The notes: generated from the sequence alone by a model not told the origin. Shown: positions 45,777-55,877, counted from the stretch's first letter. The stretch is DNA of 64,000 nucleotides from an uncultured Pelagibacteraceae bacterium (GCA_902558815.1 CACEFF010000002.1:33969-97968); one strand, 5' to 3'. Numbers and translations: made by a program.

Positions 45777-46321
45777 TCTTTAATAAATACCACAGTCAAT
45801 TCAGCTACTTTAAAACCAAACTTAGTCATTGTTGCCCTATTAATAGCTACACGTTCATCTTGTTTAAAAATCCAATCATCAAATGTAATTTTCATCTCTT
45901 TACCTTTAACCGGTACTAATAATACATATTCAAACTTAAAAGCTGGTCCATAAGAATAACCTTTTGCTTTTCCTACAACATCTCCCGCAGTACCTTCATA
46001 GTTATTTTCATCAATTTTAGTAATTTGCCATTGTCTAGTTTGAACTTCACCGTCATCCCAATTAAATTTTTCATCAAGTATCAATTGTTTTCCATCCCAT
46101 TTTCCATCTAGGTCAGCAGAAAACTGTCTAGTAACTTTTCCAGATCTATTTTGAAGAACACCCCATGCCTTCACATTTCCTGACAAATATTCTTCAATTA
46201 TTAATCTTGGTTCTTTATTCTTAAAATCTTCAGGTTTCATAGAACTATTTTTTGAACAACTTGTAATTAAGATTATTGAAATTATCAATAAAATTGATCT
46301 AATTAATTTTATATAATGCAT
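45773..46321 (-). CDS. DUF3833 family lipoprotein
   Basis: 182 aa. Lipoprotein signal with lipobox LITSC (RSILLIISIILITSC), then a soluble domain (PEDFKNKEPRLIIEEYLSG, SADLDGKWDGKQLILDEKF, RQWQITKIDENNYEGTAGDV) that matches DUF3833 as I know it. Function unknown. These lipoproteins co-occur with CFA-like methyltransferase, DUF1365 and flavin oxidoreductase genes, as here, and may help with a membrane lipid substrate. Confidence 0.8.
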   Translation of the reverse strand: MHYIKLIRSILLIISIILITSCSKNSSMKPEDFKNKEPRLIIEEYLSGNVKAWGVLQNRSGKVTRQFSADLDGKWDGKQLILDEKFNWDDGEVQTRQWQITKIDENNYEGTAGDVVGKAKGYSYGPAFKFEYVLLVPVKGKEMKITFDDWIFKQDERVAINRATMTKFGFKVAELTVVFIKD

Positions 46322-46333
46322 AGTTTTATTTCC

Positions 46334-47512
46334 TTATTTATTTTGAATTGAAAATTGTATTAAATCAATATTTTTTGATTTGAATCCAGCCTCACAGTAA
46401 CATAGGTAAAATTCCCACATTCTTTTAAAAGTTAAATCAAACCCCTGATTTTTTATTTGATCCCATTTTTTATTAAATTCATCTCTCCATATAGCAAGAG
46501 TATCAGAGTAATGATCGGCATAAGACTCGTAAGATTTAATTGTTAAACCGTTGTCAGAAACATACTTATTAATGCTATTTTTATTTGGTAAAAACCCACC
46601 TGGAAAAATATATTTTTGAATAAAATCTTCTTTATTCTTATATCTATCAAATAAAGCATCATCGATTGTAATAGCTTGGATTGCAGCACTACCATTATTT
46701 GATAAATTATTTTTAATAGTCTTAAAATAGCTTTCTAAATAATTTTGACCAACTGCCTCTATCATTTCAATCGATGCTATAGAATTATATTTGTCTCTTA
46801 GATCTCTATAATCTTTGATTTCAATATTAACTTTTTCATTTAAACCACATTTGTGAATTCTCTCTTTAGCGTATTCAAATTGTTTTTTTGAAATAGTAAT
46901 ACAATCAAGTTTGACATCATATTTTTTGCCAAGATATTCAGCAAATCCACCCCATCCACATCCAATTTCTAAAACTTTATCTCCACTATTAGGTCTAATC
47001 AGATCTATTAATTTTTGATATTTATTATTTTGTGCATCTGATAAATCTTTACTTTTTTCATCAAAGATCGCACTAGAATATGTAAGTGTTTTATCAAGCC
47101 AAAGAGAGAAAAACTCATTACCCAGGTCATAATGTTTAGCTATATTTTCTTTACTTCTATTTTTAGTATTTTTAATCAAAATTTTTTTAAAAAAGTTAAT
47201 AAATGGTAAATCAAGTAAACCTGAAAATTTGTGAATTTGTTTTATATTTCTTGCTGTTACTTCTATTAGGTCTGATAAATTCTTAGTTTGAAATTCGTTT
47301 CTCATGTAAGACTCTGCAAGTCCTACACTTCCTCCTTTAATAAGATTAAAAGTAAAGTTTGATTTTTTTATATCAAGATTTGCCTTTAGTGAATCTCTTG
47401 GATTACCAAATTTTAATAATTCACCACTATGGTTAGTAATCTCTAAATATCCAAATTCAATATTTCTTAAAGTATTAAATACAATTTTGTCTGAAATTTT
47501 AAATAAATTCAT
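46334..47512 (-). CDS. Cyclopropane-fatty-acid-synthase-like SAM methyltransferase with altered active site
   Basis: 392 aa. SAM motif VLEIGCGWGGFAEYL at about 180-194, YDLGNEFFSLWLD before it, and YIFPGGFLPN after it place it in the CFA synthase family that methylates unsaturated acyl chains in phospholipids. Against E. coli CFA synthase the bicarbonate-site residues Glu (E252), Ile (I281) and Tyr (Y335) are kept but Cys139 is Ser147 (LTYSSAIF) and His266 is Gln279. That suggests a product other than a cyclopropane, for example the methylated chain made by UfaM in the furan fatty acid route. Overlaps DUF1365 by one base. Confidence 0.85.
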   Translation of the reverse strand: MNLFKISDKIVFNTLRNIEFGYLEITNHSGELLKFGNPRDSLKANLDIKKSNFTFNLIKGGSVGLAESYMRNEFQTKNLSDLIEVTARNIKQIHKFSGLLDLPFINFFKKILIKNTKNRSKENIAKHYDLGNEFFSLWLDKTLTYSSAIFDEKSKDLSDAQNNKYQKLIDLIRPNSGDKVLEIGCGWGGFAEYLGKKYDVKLDCITISKKQFEYAKERIHKCGLNEKVNIEIKDYRDLRDKYNSIASIEMIEAVGQNYLESYFKTIKNNLSNNGSAAIQAITIDDALFDRYKNKEDFIQKYIFPGGFLPNKNSINKYVSDNGLTIKSYESYADHYSDTLAIWRDEFNKKWDQIKNQGFDLTFKRMWEFYLCYCEAGFKSKNIDLIQFSIQNK

Positions 47513-48276
47513 TAACTTTCAAAAGTAATATTATTTTTAATTTTAAGTTTTTTTTTAACAAATTTAATTCCTTTTACCCATAATTTAAACGCTTCAAAAT
47601 GTATCGCTGAAATTATCTTAAAAGTCATTAATGGGTGTTTTAAATATGAATTCATCAAATTAATACTTGTCAAATCAGACCTAATGCCATCCTGTGATGC
47701 AAAAAGAATTTTACCTTCTTTATCGTATTGTTCAATAATAACTGACAATTTTTTTGCTGGATTTAACACCCTAAAAAAATAATTACAATCCATCTCAATG
47801 AATGGTGATACATGAAATTTTTTTGTACAATTATTTTGAATTAATCTATTTTCATTTTCTACCCTAAATACATACGTATGTTGCTCTCCAAATGTATTTT
47901 TAACCTCATATAAAATAGAAATAAGTTTTTCATCTTTATCGTAAATAAAAAAAACACTAAGAGGATTAAAAACATAGCCAAGTATTCTTGGATAACACAA
48001 AAGTTTTATTTCTATATTTTTTGTAATGATATTGTTGGCTTTTAAATTTTGATTCACCCAATCAACTAAGGATGATCCATCGCGTGCTCCATGATCTTCT
48101 TCATAAAAACTAATTAAGTTGAACTTATTTAAAGAAAAAAAATTTATTTTTTTATCGAGTTCTTCAAGTTTTGATAAATTAATTAATAAAGAAAATACTT
48201 TATATTTAAAATAATGCTCTTTAGGTTTAAATCGTTTATGAATTACAGTTCCGTTGTATATGTAAGAATTAATCAT
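47512..48276 (-). CDS. DUF1365 family protein
   Basis: 254 aa. Starts with SYIYNGTVIHKRFKPKEHYFKYKVFSLLINL, the usual DUF1365 opening (Y.G.V.H.R..P..H.F.Y), followed by CYPRILGYVFNPLSVFFIYD and NTFGEQHTYVF. Biochemical role is unproven; the family nearly always sits between a flavin amine oxidase-like gene and a CFA-like methyltransferase, exactly as here. Overlaps the flavoenzyme gene by 8 bp. Confidence 0.88.
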   Translation of the reverse strand: MINSYIYNGTVIHKRFKPKEHYFKYKVFSLLINLSKLEELDKKINFFSLNKFNLISFYEEDHGARDGSSLVDWVNQNLKANNIITKNIEIKLLCYPRILGYVFNPLSVFFIYDKDEKLISILYEVKNTFGEQHTYVFRVENENRLIQNNCTKKFHVSPFIEMDCNYFFRVLNPAKKLSVIIEQYDKEGKILFASQDGIRSDLTSINLMNSYLKHPLMTFKIISAIHFEAFKLWVKGIKFVKKKLKIKNNITFES

Positions 48277-49507
48277 TAAGGTTTTTCAGCATTTCAATGG
48301 ATGATTTTATTCCATCTTCATGAAATCCGTAACCAAAATAACTTCCACAAAAAAGCAAATCTTTTTGATTTTGTAACTTAACAAGCTCTGATTGAGCATC
48401 TAAGGCTTTTTGATCGTAATAAGGATGTGTAAATGTGACTTTTTTTAATACTTTTGTTTTTTCAATGTCAAAATAAGGATTTAAAGTTAAAAAAATATTT
48501 TTATCACACTTTAAGTTCTGGAGTAAATTCAGCCAGTATGTAATTGAATTTTTTTTAGGATCTTTATCATCAATTGAAGAGTTCCATGAACACCATGTTT
48601 TTTTATTTTTTGGCATCGCGCTCTGATCTGTGTGAATGTAGGCTATATTTTCTTTATAACTAAAATTTGATAAAATATTTTTCTCATCTTCTGTAGGGTT
48701 TTCAATCAATTTTAAAGCTTCATCAGCATGAGTTGCTAGTATTACTTTATCATAATCAAAGAATTCATTTTTTCCACCATAATACAAATCTAGACCATTG
48801 GACTTTCTTTTAATTTTTGTAATTTTATAATTTTTAAAATGTTCTCCACTCACTTTCGAAATAATCTTGTTAACATAAGATCTACTTCTATTTGTAACTG
48901 TATACCATTGAGGTCTATTTTTTAACTTAAACAGCCCATGATTTTGAAAAAATTTCAAAAAAAAATCAATTGGCATTTTACTTGCCTCATATGGAGGCAT
49001 CGACCAAATTGCAGATACCATTGGTATAATGTGATAATTAATAAATGTTTGAGATAATTTGTTAATTTTTAAATATTCACCTAAAGTTTTTTTTTTATCT
49101 GAAATAGATATTTGATCACTTTTTTTGTAAAATCTAATTATATCAAAAAACATTTTTAAGAATTCAATATTAAATAGATTCAACTTATTTGAAAAAATGC
49201 CACCCAAGCCTTTGCCACAATACTCAAAATTTGAGTTATCCACTGAAACAGAAAAAGACATATTACTTTTTTCAATTTGAACATCATTTTCCTCAAAAAA
49301 ATTAATTAAATTTGGATATGTTTTATAATTAAAAACGATAAAACCTATATCAACTGATATTTTTTTTGACTCAAAAGTAAGATCAATTGTATATGAGTGG
49401 CCACCAAATTGATTATCTTTTTCAAAAATATCTACATGATGTTTTTTAGATAAATAATAGGCTGCACTTAACCCTGAAATACCTGATCCAACTACAGCAA
49501 TTTTCAT
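48269..49507 (-). CDS. FAD/NAD(P)-binding amine-oxidase-like oxidoreductase of the lipid module
   Basis: 412 aa. N-terminal FAD motif IAVVGSGISGLSAAYYLSKK, GGHSYTID and the C-terminal flavin block LLFCGSYFGYGFHEDGIKSS. It belongs to the flavin amine oxidase/desaturase-like group that precedes DUF1365 and CFA-like genes and is proposed to dehydrogenate or modify acyl chains. Its start codon is 6 bp after the gcvP stop on the same strand, so it may be read through from the glycine-riboswitch operon. Confidence 0.85.
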   Translation of the reverse strand: MKIAVVGSGISGLSAAYYLSKKHHVDIFEKDNQFGGHSYTIDLTFESKKISVDIGFIVFNYKTYPNLINFFEENDVQIEKSNMSFSVSVDNSNFEYCGKGLGGIFSNKLNLFNIEFLKMFFDIIRFYKKSDQISISDKKKTLGEYLKINKLSQTFINYHIIPMVSAIWSMPPYEASKMPIDFFLKFFQNHGLFKLKNRPQWYTVTNRSRSYVNKIISKVSGEHFKNYKITKIKRKSNGLDLYYGGKNEFFDYDKVILATHADEALKLIENPTEDEKNILSNFSYKENIAYIHTDQSAMPKNKKTWCSWNSSIDDKDPKKNSITYWLNLLQNLKCDKNIFLTLNPYFDIEKTKVLKKVTFTHPYYDQKALDAQSELVKLQNQKDLLFCGSYFGYGFHEDGIKSSIEMLKNLND

Positions 49508-49513
49508 TAAATG

Positions 49514-52384
49514 TTATGCTGCATCTTCTTTAAATTCATCCATGCTCGGACAAGTACAAAAGATATTTTTATCTCCATAAACATTATCTACTCTTGCTAC
49601 AGGAGGCCAAAATTTATTAGCTTTTAAAAATTTAGCTGGATAAGCTGCTTCTTGTCTTGTGTATTTGTGTTCCCAATTATCTGAAGCGAGCTCAGAGTCT
49701 GTATGAGGTGCATTTTTAATTGGATTATCAATTTTATCAAATTTACCTGATTTAATCTTATCTATTTCTTGCTTAATTTTAATCAAAGTGTCACAAAATC
49801 TATCTAATTCTGATAAGCTTTCACTCTCTGTTGGCTCTATCATCATAGTGCCAGCAACAGGCCATGACATTGTTGGTGCATGAAATCCAAAATCAATTAA
49901 TCTTTTTGCTATATCTTCCTCAGTTACACCTGTTTCTGATTTAATATTTCTAATATCAATAATACATTCGTGAGCAACATTTCCTTGTGATCCTTTATAT
50001 AAAATTGGAAAATGATCTTTTAGTCTATGCGCTATATAATTTGCGTTAAGTATTGCAACTTGAGAAGCAAGCTTTAATCCTTCTGATCCCATCATTTTAA
50101 TATACATCCAAGAGATCGATAAAATACTTGAGCTACCCCAAGGGGCTGCTGAAACTGCTCCAATTCCAGTTGTTGGTCCACAATCTTCAATAACTGGATG
50201 ATTAGGAAGATAAACTTGTAAATGTCTTTTACATGCAATAGGTCCCATTCCAGGTCCTCCTCCACCATGTGGAATACAGAATGTTTTGTGTAAGTTTATA
50301 TGACAAACATCTGGACCAAAATTTCCAGGCTTAGCGATTCCAACTAATGCATTTAAATTAGCTCCATCCATGTAAACCTGACCACCATGTTTATGAACTA
50401 ATTCACAAATATCAATTATTTTTTCCTCAAATACTCCATGGGTAGATGGGTAAGTTACCATTAATGCCCCAAGATTTTCAGAGTGTTGTTCTGCTTTTTT
50501 CTTTAAATCATCAAAATCAACATTTCCCTCTTTATCACAATTAACAACAACTACTTTCATTCCAACCATCTGAGCACTTGCTGGATTAGTGCCATGTGCT
50601 GAACTTGGAATTAAACATATATTACGATTACCTTCGCCTCTATCTAAATGATACTTTCGAATAACCATTAAACCTGCATATTCTCCTTGCGCACCTGCGT
50701 TAGGCTGTAGGGAAACACCTGAAAAACCAGTTATAGAACGTAACCAATTTTTTAAATCAGTAAATAGATCTCTAAACCCTTCCATTTGTTCAATTGGAAC
50801 AAACGGATGAGGTTCTGCAAATTCTTTCCAAGAAATTGGGATCATTTCAGCAGCAGCATTTAACTTCATTGTACATGAGCCAAGTGCAATCATTGTTCTA
50901 TTCAATGCTATATCTTTATCTTCTAATCTTTTTAAATATCTAAGCATTTCAGTCTCGGAATGATATGAGTTGAAAACTGGATGTTCTAAATATTTTGAGG
51001 TTCTTGACAAGTTTTTTGGAAGATTGGGTAACCTAACTGATGGATCTTCTTTTTTAATTGATTCTGCTGCATTAAAAATTTTTAACAATTGATTTACTCT
51101 ATATACATTTTTTCTCTCATCAAATGAAACGGCAAGCATTTCAGAATTTACTTTTCGTATATTTACTCTTTGATTCAGGGCATTTTTATAAATTTGATCA
51201 GTCTTATCTTTGGTAATAATCGTAACAGTATCAAAAAAATAATTCGAATAAAGTTCATATCCAGACTGTTTTATTTTATCAGCAAAACTTTTTGCTAATT
51301 GAGACACTCTTTCAGAAATATTTTTTATTCCATCTGGACCATGATAAATAGCATATGCTGCAGAGACAATTGCTAATAAAGCTTGAGCAGTACAAATATT
51401 ACTTGTCGCCTTATCTCTTCTGATATGTTGCTCTCTAGTTTGTAAGGATAATCTATATGCCTGGTTACCATGTCTATCAACTGATACACCAACAATTCTT
51501 CCAGGCATTGATCTTTTGTAGTCATCTTTTGTTGCAAAAAAAGCTGCGTGTGGACCTCCGTATCCCATTGGAATCCCAAATCGTTGAGAGCTTCCAACCG
51601 CTATATCGGCACCGAGCTCTCTTGGTGTTTTTAATTTTGCTAATGCCAACAGATCACAAGCTAATATTGCCTTACCATTCTTTTTATGAATTTTACTAAT
51701 TGCTTCACTTGGGTCCTTTATATCTCCTAAAGTTCCAGGATATTGTAAAATTCCACAAACTAAATCTTCCTTTAAATGGTCTAAAACTTCGTCTTCTTTA
51801 CCAACTAAAACTTTTAATCCCATCGGTTCAGCTCTTGTTTGAATTACATTTATTGTTTGAGGATGACAATCCTCAGAAACAAAAACTAAATTACTATCTT
51901 TTTTATTTAATCTATGACTTAGACCCATAGCCTCTGCTGCTGCTGTACCTTCATCTAATAAAGAGGCATTAGCAATATCCATCCCTGTGAAGTCAACGAT
52001 CATTTGTTGAAAGTTCAATAACATCTCAAGTCTTCCTTGAGCTACCTCGGGCTGATAAGGTGTATATGAAGTATACCAACCTGGATTTTCTAATATATTT
52101 CTCAAGATTACATAGGGTGTATATGTTCCATAATAACCCATACCAATAAAATTTGAGTAAACTTGATTTTTTTTAGACATTACTCTTAATTTTCTTAAAG
52201 CTTCGTACTCTGAATTTGACTCACCAATATTAAGTTCACCTTTAAATTTTATTTTTTCTGGAACAGTATTATCAATTAAATCATCTAATGATTTATAATT
52301 TAATTCTTTTAACATTTTTGATTGGTCCTTTTTGGAAGGTCCAATGTGTCTTTTTAAAAAATCTTTTTCTGAATTTGGTAACAT
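49514..52384 (-). CDS. gcvP: Glycine dehydrogenase (decarboxylating), P protein
   Basis: 956 aa single-chain P protein with both homologous halves. It decarboxylates glycine on PLP and passes the aminomethyl group to GcvH. The PLP Lys is in CHINLHKTFCIPHGGGGPGMG in the C-terminal half; N-terminal FLKRHIGPSKKDQ and the GSCTMKLNAAAEM block are typical. Together with T and H it feeds 5,10-methylene-THF. Its start codon overlaps the gcvH stop by one base. Confidence 0.98.
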   Translation of the reverse strand: MLPNSEKDFLKRHIGPSKKDQSKMLKELNYKSLDDLIDNTVPEKIKFKGELNIGESNSEYEALRKLRVMSKKNQVYSNFIGMGYYGTYTPYVILRNILENPGWYTSYTPYQPEVAQGRLEMLLNFQQMIVDFTGMDIANASLLDEGTAAAEAMGLSHRLNKKDSNLVFVSEDCHPQTINVIQTRAEPMGLKVLVGKEDEVLDHLKEDLVCGILQYPGTLGDIKDPSEAISKIHKKNGKAILACDLLALAKLKTPRELGADIAVGSSQRFGIPMGYGGPHAAFFATKDDYKRSMPGRIVGVSVDRHGNQAYRLSLQTREQHIRRDKATSNICTAQALLAIVSAAYAIYHGPDGIKNISERVSQLAKSFADKIKQSGYELYSNYFFDTVTIITKDKTDQIYKNALNQRVNIRKVNSEMLAVSFDERKNVYRVNQLLKIFNAAESIKKEDPSVRLPNLPKNLSRTSKYLEHPVFNSYHSETEMLRYLKRLEDKDIALNRTMIALGSCTMKLNAAAEMIPISWKEFAEPHPFVPIEQMEGFRDLFTDLKNWLRSITGFSGVSLQPNAGAQGEYAGLMVIRKYHLDRGEGNRNICLIPSSAHGTNPASAQMVGMKVVVVNCDKEGNVDFDDLKKKAEQHSENLGALMVTYPSTHGVFEEKIIDICELVHKHGGQVYMDGANLNALVGIAKPGNFGPDVCHINLHKTFCIPHGGGGPGMGPIACKRHLQVYLPNHPVIEDCGPTTGIGAVSAAPWGSSSILSISWMYIKMMGSEGLKLASQVAILNANYIAHRLKDHFPILYKGSQGNVAHECIIDIRNIKSETGVTEEDIAKRLIDFGFHAPTMSWPVAGTMMIEPTESESLSELDRFCDTLIKIKQEIDKIKSGKFDKIDNPIKNAPHTDSELASDNWEHKYTRQEAAYPAKFLKANKFWPPVARVDNVYGDKNIFCTCPSMDEFKEDAA

Positions 52385-52764
52385 TACGCTGAAGTCTCCT
52401 TTGCAAATTTATCGTAATCATCTTTATTCATTAAAGTATCCATTTCTGATTGATCTTTTATTTTAAGTTTAAAAAACCATGCTGAATCCTCAGGATCCTG
52501 ATTAATCTTTGATGGGTCATCCACTATGGCTTGATTTGTATCAACTACTTCACCGCTCACAGGAGTGTATACATCACTAGCAGCTTTCGTTGACTCAACA
52601 ACACCAGCTGTTCCATCTTTTGCTACGTTAGAACCCTTTTCTGGAAGTTCTGCAAAAACTATATCACCTAACATCTCTGTTGCATGTTTTGTAATTCCAA
52701 TTGTTGCTACATCTCCCTCTAATTTAATCCACTCATGTTCTTTAGAATATTTTACTTCACTCAT
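52384..52764 (-). CDS. gcvH: Glycine cleavage system H protein
   Basis: 126 aa, acidic. The lipoate attachment Lys lies in [20 protein letters not shown], and [16 protein letters not shown] is the N-terminal signature. It shuttles the aminomethyl intermediate among P, T and L proteins. Overlaps gcvT by 4 bp (ATGA). Confidence 0.98.
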   Translation of the reverse strand: MSEVKYSKEHEWIKLEGDVATIGITKHATEMLGDIVFAELPEKGSNVAKDGTAGVVESTKAASDVYTPVSGEVVDTNQAIVDDPSKINQDPEDSAWFFKLKIKDQSEMDTLMNKDDYDKFAKETSA

Positions 52765-53867
52765 TTTGTTGCCCCTTTCACATAACTTTTTTTATAAAAC
52801 GGTAATCCACAAATATTTGCTGGATGTTTTTTTCCTCTTACTTCTAAGAAAACTTTTGTATCTTTTTTTGAAAATTCATTTTCTATATAGCCCATTGCTA
52901 CAGGTCCATTTACGCTTGGTCCAAACGTACCACTTGTAATTTCTCCAATATGAACATCTGATTGATTAAATATCTTTGTTTTTTCTCTAGCAATTATTCT
53001 TCCCTCAGGTTTAATTCCAACTCTAATTTTATCAACACCATTATTTAATTGTTTAATGATTATATCAGATCCAATAAAATCTCCTTTGGATATTCTTTCT
53101 TTTGAAATTGCCCATTTTAAATTTGCTTCCACTGGAGTTTTGTTTTTATCAAGATCATGGCCATATAAACATAAACCAGCTTCCAATCTCAAAGTATCCC
53201 TTGCTCCTAAACCTATTAATTTGGATCCTTTGTTGATCAATTCTCTGGTTAATTTATCTACAAAATCATTTGGGATCGATATCTCAAAACCGTCTTCACC
53301 TGTATACCCAGATCGAGTAATATAAACTTTGTGATCTTGGAATGAAAACCAGTTTCCTGACATAAAATTTAGATCTTTTACTCCAGCAAAAACATCGTTT
53401 AGGATTTGAGATGATTTAGGTCCCTGAATTGCAATTAAAGATCTGTTATCATCTAAGACCATTTTGTACTTTTCTTCCAGTAATTCCTTTAAAATTTTAA
53501 AGTCATTATCTTTGCAAGCTGCATTAAGGATTATTAAAAAACCTTCATTTGTTTTTGTTATAATCAAATCATCGTGTATCCCAGCATCTTTATCCATTAA
53601 GAAGCTATATTTAGAATGATTTAATTTCAAATTTTTCAAATCTAAAGGAAAGATTTTTTCTAAATCTTTAATTAGGTTTTCACCACCGTAAATAAATAAT
53701 TGACCCATATGAGAAACATCAAAAATACCAGAATGATTTCTTGTGAATTTATGTTCCTCTACTATACCTTCTGAATATTGAATTGGCATCTGATAACCTG
53801 CAAATTCAACAAATTTTGCATTACTTTCTTGATGTAATTGGTACAGCGATGTTTTTTTTGTATTCAT
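52761..53867 (-). CDS. gcvT: Glycine cleavage system T protein (aminomethyltransferase)
   Basis: 368 aa. It moves the one-carbon unit from the H protein to tetrahydrofolate and frees ammonia. N-terminal [33 protein letters not shown] and [14 protein letters not shown] (catalytic Asp region), with [19 protein letters not shown], are typical. First gene after the tandem glycine riboswitch, which ends about 12 nt before its start. Confidence 0.97.
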   Translation of the reverse strand: MNTKKTSLYQLHQESNAKFVEFAGYQMPIQYSEGIVEEHKFTRNHSGIFDVSHMGQLFIYGGENLIKDLEKIFPLDLKNLKLNHSKYSFLMDKDAGIHDDLIITKTNEGFLIILNAACKDNDFKILKELLEEKYKMVLDDNRSLIAIQGPKSSQILNDVFAGVKDLNFMSGNWFSFQDHKVYITRSGYTGEDGFEISIPNDFVDKLTRELINKGSKLIGLGARDTLRLEAGLCLYGHDLDKNKTPVEANLKWAISKERISKGDFIGSDIIIKQLNNGVDKIRVGIKPEGRIIAREKTKIFNQSDVHIGEITSGTFGPSVNGPVAMGYIENEFSKKDTKVFLEVRGKKHPANICGLPFYKKSYVKGATK

Positions 53868-53879
53868 ATTAACTCTTTG

Positions 53880-54027
53880 TACCCATCTGTATATTTGCCT
53901 GAGAGTTTTGCTCCTTCGGCGAGAATTAAATCTCTTTCCAGAGTTAATATGTTACGGTCCTTTTTACCTGAGAGATTCCTGGGTGGTTGCTCCTTCGGCG
54001 CTACGATGTTCTGTAGTCTCTCCCGTA
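53880..54027 (-). promoter_or_regulatory. Tandem glycine riboswitch upstream of gcvTHP
   Basis: On the minus strand two glycine aptamers follow one another. Each has the conserved core CGCCGAAGGAGCAA (plus-strand positions 53987-54000 and 53908-53921, 79 nt apart) and the downstream CUCUCAGG element (53967-53974 and 53898-53905). The 5' aptamer opens with GGGAGAGAC near 54024. Glycine binding in this class usually turns the cleavage operon on. The second aptamer ends close to the gcvT start, leaving no room for a long terminator, so control at translation is likely. A glycine switch before gcvT is known in SAR11. Confidence 0.95.
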
Positions 54028-54057
54028 AATGAATAATCTTACATGTATGCAAAAAAG

Positions 54058-54936
54058 TCAATCAGAAACAATTTTTTTTCGCTTGTTTAAAAGTGAATAA
54101 AACTGAAGTAATACAGCAAAAAGTATAATTGCACCTCCTATTAATCCAAACATTGAAGGTCTTTCACTTACAAAAAGAAATGCCCATATCGGACCAAGTA
54201 CAGATTCGGAAAGCATAATTATTCCAACCGTCGCAGAAGGAGTTGTTCTTGCTCCAATTGTAATAAATATAAAACCAAAACCAACTTGAAAAAAACCAGC
54301 TAGAAAACCTAAAAAAATATCATGAGGAGATATCATTATTTTAGTTGAGAGCAAAAACCCAACTAAACATGAACATACTCCAGCTACAAATTGAGCTGGG
54401 ACCATGTCTACAGTAGGATATTTTCTTATTATTATAATTAAAATTGCAAAAACTATTGGCATTGAAAATGCTGCTAGGTTTCCAGATAACTCACCTGGTG
54501 TGAGTGAATTTCCAACCATCAACAAAACACCTGTCATTGCTAAAATAATTGAAGTTAAAGTTGTAGAGCTTATTTTTTCTTTTAAAAAAAAATACCCAAA
54601 TATTGTAAGAAATAGTATTTGAAGTGAAATTATAAAATTAGTATTTGCAACTGTTGTATTATACATTGCAAAAACGTAACCACAGAAACCAATAGATAAT
54701 ATTATTCCACCAAAAAATCCTGGTAAACCTGAAACGTAGAATGATTTAAAAGTTTTTCTTTTATAGCTAATAATTAAGAAAGCTAAAACAGTAATGGAAA
54801 AAAATAAAGATCTCCAAAATAAAATTTGCCATAAAGTTGCACCCTCAAATGATTTAACAAGTAATCCACCAAAACTTAAGCTTAAAGCACCCAAAAAAAT
54901 CAATAAAGGGCCAGGCAGATTTCTAATAATATTCAT
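54058..54936 (-). CDS. EamA-type DMT-superfamily permease coupled to pxpC
   Basis: 292 aa with ten hydrophobic segments in two EamA repeats (FAMYNTTVANTNFIISLQIL; ATVGIIMLSESVLGPIWAFL). Its start shares one base with the pxpC stop, so it is translationally coupled to 5-oxoprolinase genes and may transport 5-oxoproline or a related amide. That substrate is an inference from context. The gene ends 31 bp before the upstream end of the glycine riboswitch region on the same strand. Confidence 0.87.
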   Translation of the reverse strand: MNIIRNLPGPLLIFLGALSLSFGGLLVKSFEGATLWQILFWRSLFFSITVLAFLIISYKRKTFKSFYVSGLPGFFGGIILSIGFCGYVFAMYNTTVANTNFIISLQILFLTIFGYFFLKEKISSTTLTSIILAMTGVLLMVGNSLTPGELSGNLAAFSMPIVFAILIIIIRKYPTVDMVPAQFVAGVCSCLVGFLLSTKIMISPHDIFLGFLAGFFQVGFGFIFITIGARTTPSATVGIIMLSESVLGPIWAFLFVSERPSMFGLIGGAIILFAVLLQFYSLLNKRKKIVSD

Positions 54937-55877
54937 TATAGTTGTGAAATTAAATTTTGTGTTTCCATTTCATATAACTTAAATAAAGTTTCTGCATCAG
55001 ATAAATTAATTTCTTGAAATTTTATTTTTGAACCAGGTGATAATTGAACTAATCTGTCATAATCTGCACTGATAACAACCCCAATTTTGGGATAACCTCC
55101 TATTGTGCCATGGTCTGATAACATTACTATGGGATTTCCATCTGCAGGTACTTGAATAACACCTTTTATTAGTCCTTCTGACCTAATATTCGTGTTAACT
55201 ACATTTTCAATTTTTGGTCCCTCTAACCTCATACCCATGCGATCAGTTAATTTTGAAACTGTAAATTCTTTTTCAAAAAAAATTTTTTTACCTTGGTCTG
55301 AAAAATAATCAAAATTAGTGCCCTTGATTACTCTTATCCTCTCTATTTTAGTATTAATATAATTCATTTTTTTTACTATTCGATTTGAATTTATTTTTTT
55401 AATTTCAAATTTCTGTCTATCTTTAAATTTTTCTCCATTATTTGAACCAATCATAGCTTTAGTATTTATAGAACAGCTTCCCCACTGTAATTTTAAATCA
55501 AACTCTCCGTTAATTGCTAAATATCCATAAACTGACTTATTTGTAGAAATGATATCTATTTCATCTCCATCTTTAATAGAATAATTTTCATAACAATTAC
55601 CTTGGATTTCTTTATCCCCTTTAATGATTTTAAAAATTACATCACCCGTGATAACAAAATTAATTTCATCGCCATTATATTTTATTAATGGGCCTTGATA
55701 AGCAAACTCTATAACTGGAAAATGAGATTTATTACCGATGATACTATTCGCTAGCCGAAAATTTCTTTGATCCATTGCGCCACTAAATGGAACACCTATG
55801 TGATAAAGGTTTTTTCTACCATTATCTTGAAATGTTGTGTTTATTCCAGCTCTTAAGATTTCAAAATAATTACTCAT
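54936..55877 (-). CDS. pxpC: 5-oxoprolinase subunit C (biotin-dependent carboxyltransferase-like, KipA)
   Basis: 313 aa. N-terminal ILRAGINTTFQDNGRKNLYHIG and GAMDQRNFRLANSIIGN, then EGLIKGVIQVPADGNPIVML and GGYPKIGVVISADYDRL, the KipA/AHS2 family core. With PxpA and PxpB it hydrolyses 5-oxoproline to glutamate using ATP. It overlaps pxpB by 8 bp. Confidence 0.93.
   Translation of the reverse strand: MSNYFEILRAGINTTFQDNGRKNLYHIGVPFSGAMDQRNFRLANSIIGNKSHFPVIEFAYQGPLIKYNGDEINFVITGDVIFKIIKGDKEIQGNCYENYSIKDGDEIDIISTNKSVYGYLAINGEFDLKLQWGSCSINTKAMIGSNNGEKFKDRQKFEIKKINSNRIVKKMNYINTKIERIRVIKGTNFDYFSDQGKKIFFEKEFTVSKLTDRMGMRLEGPKIENVVNTNIRSEGLIKGVIQVPADGNPIVMLSDHGTIGGYPKIGVVISADYDRLVQLSPGSKIKFQEINLSDAETLFKLYEMETQNLISQL

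Noticed and set aside
53864..54061. 65-codon minus-strand ORF across the gcvT leader
   Set aside because: It coincides with the two glycine aptamers, whose conserved core elements explain the sequence; no protein-like composition.
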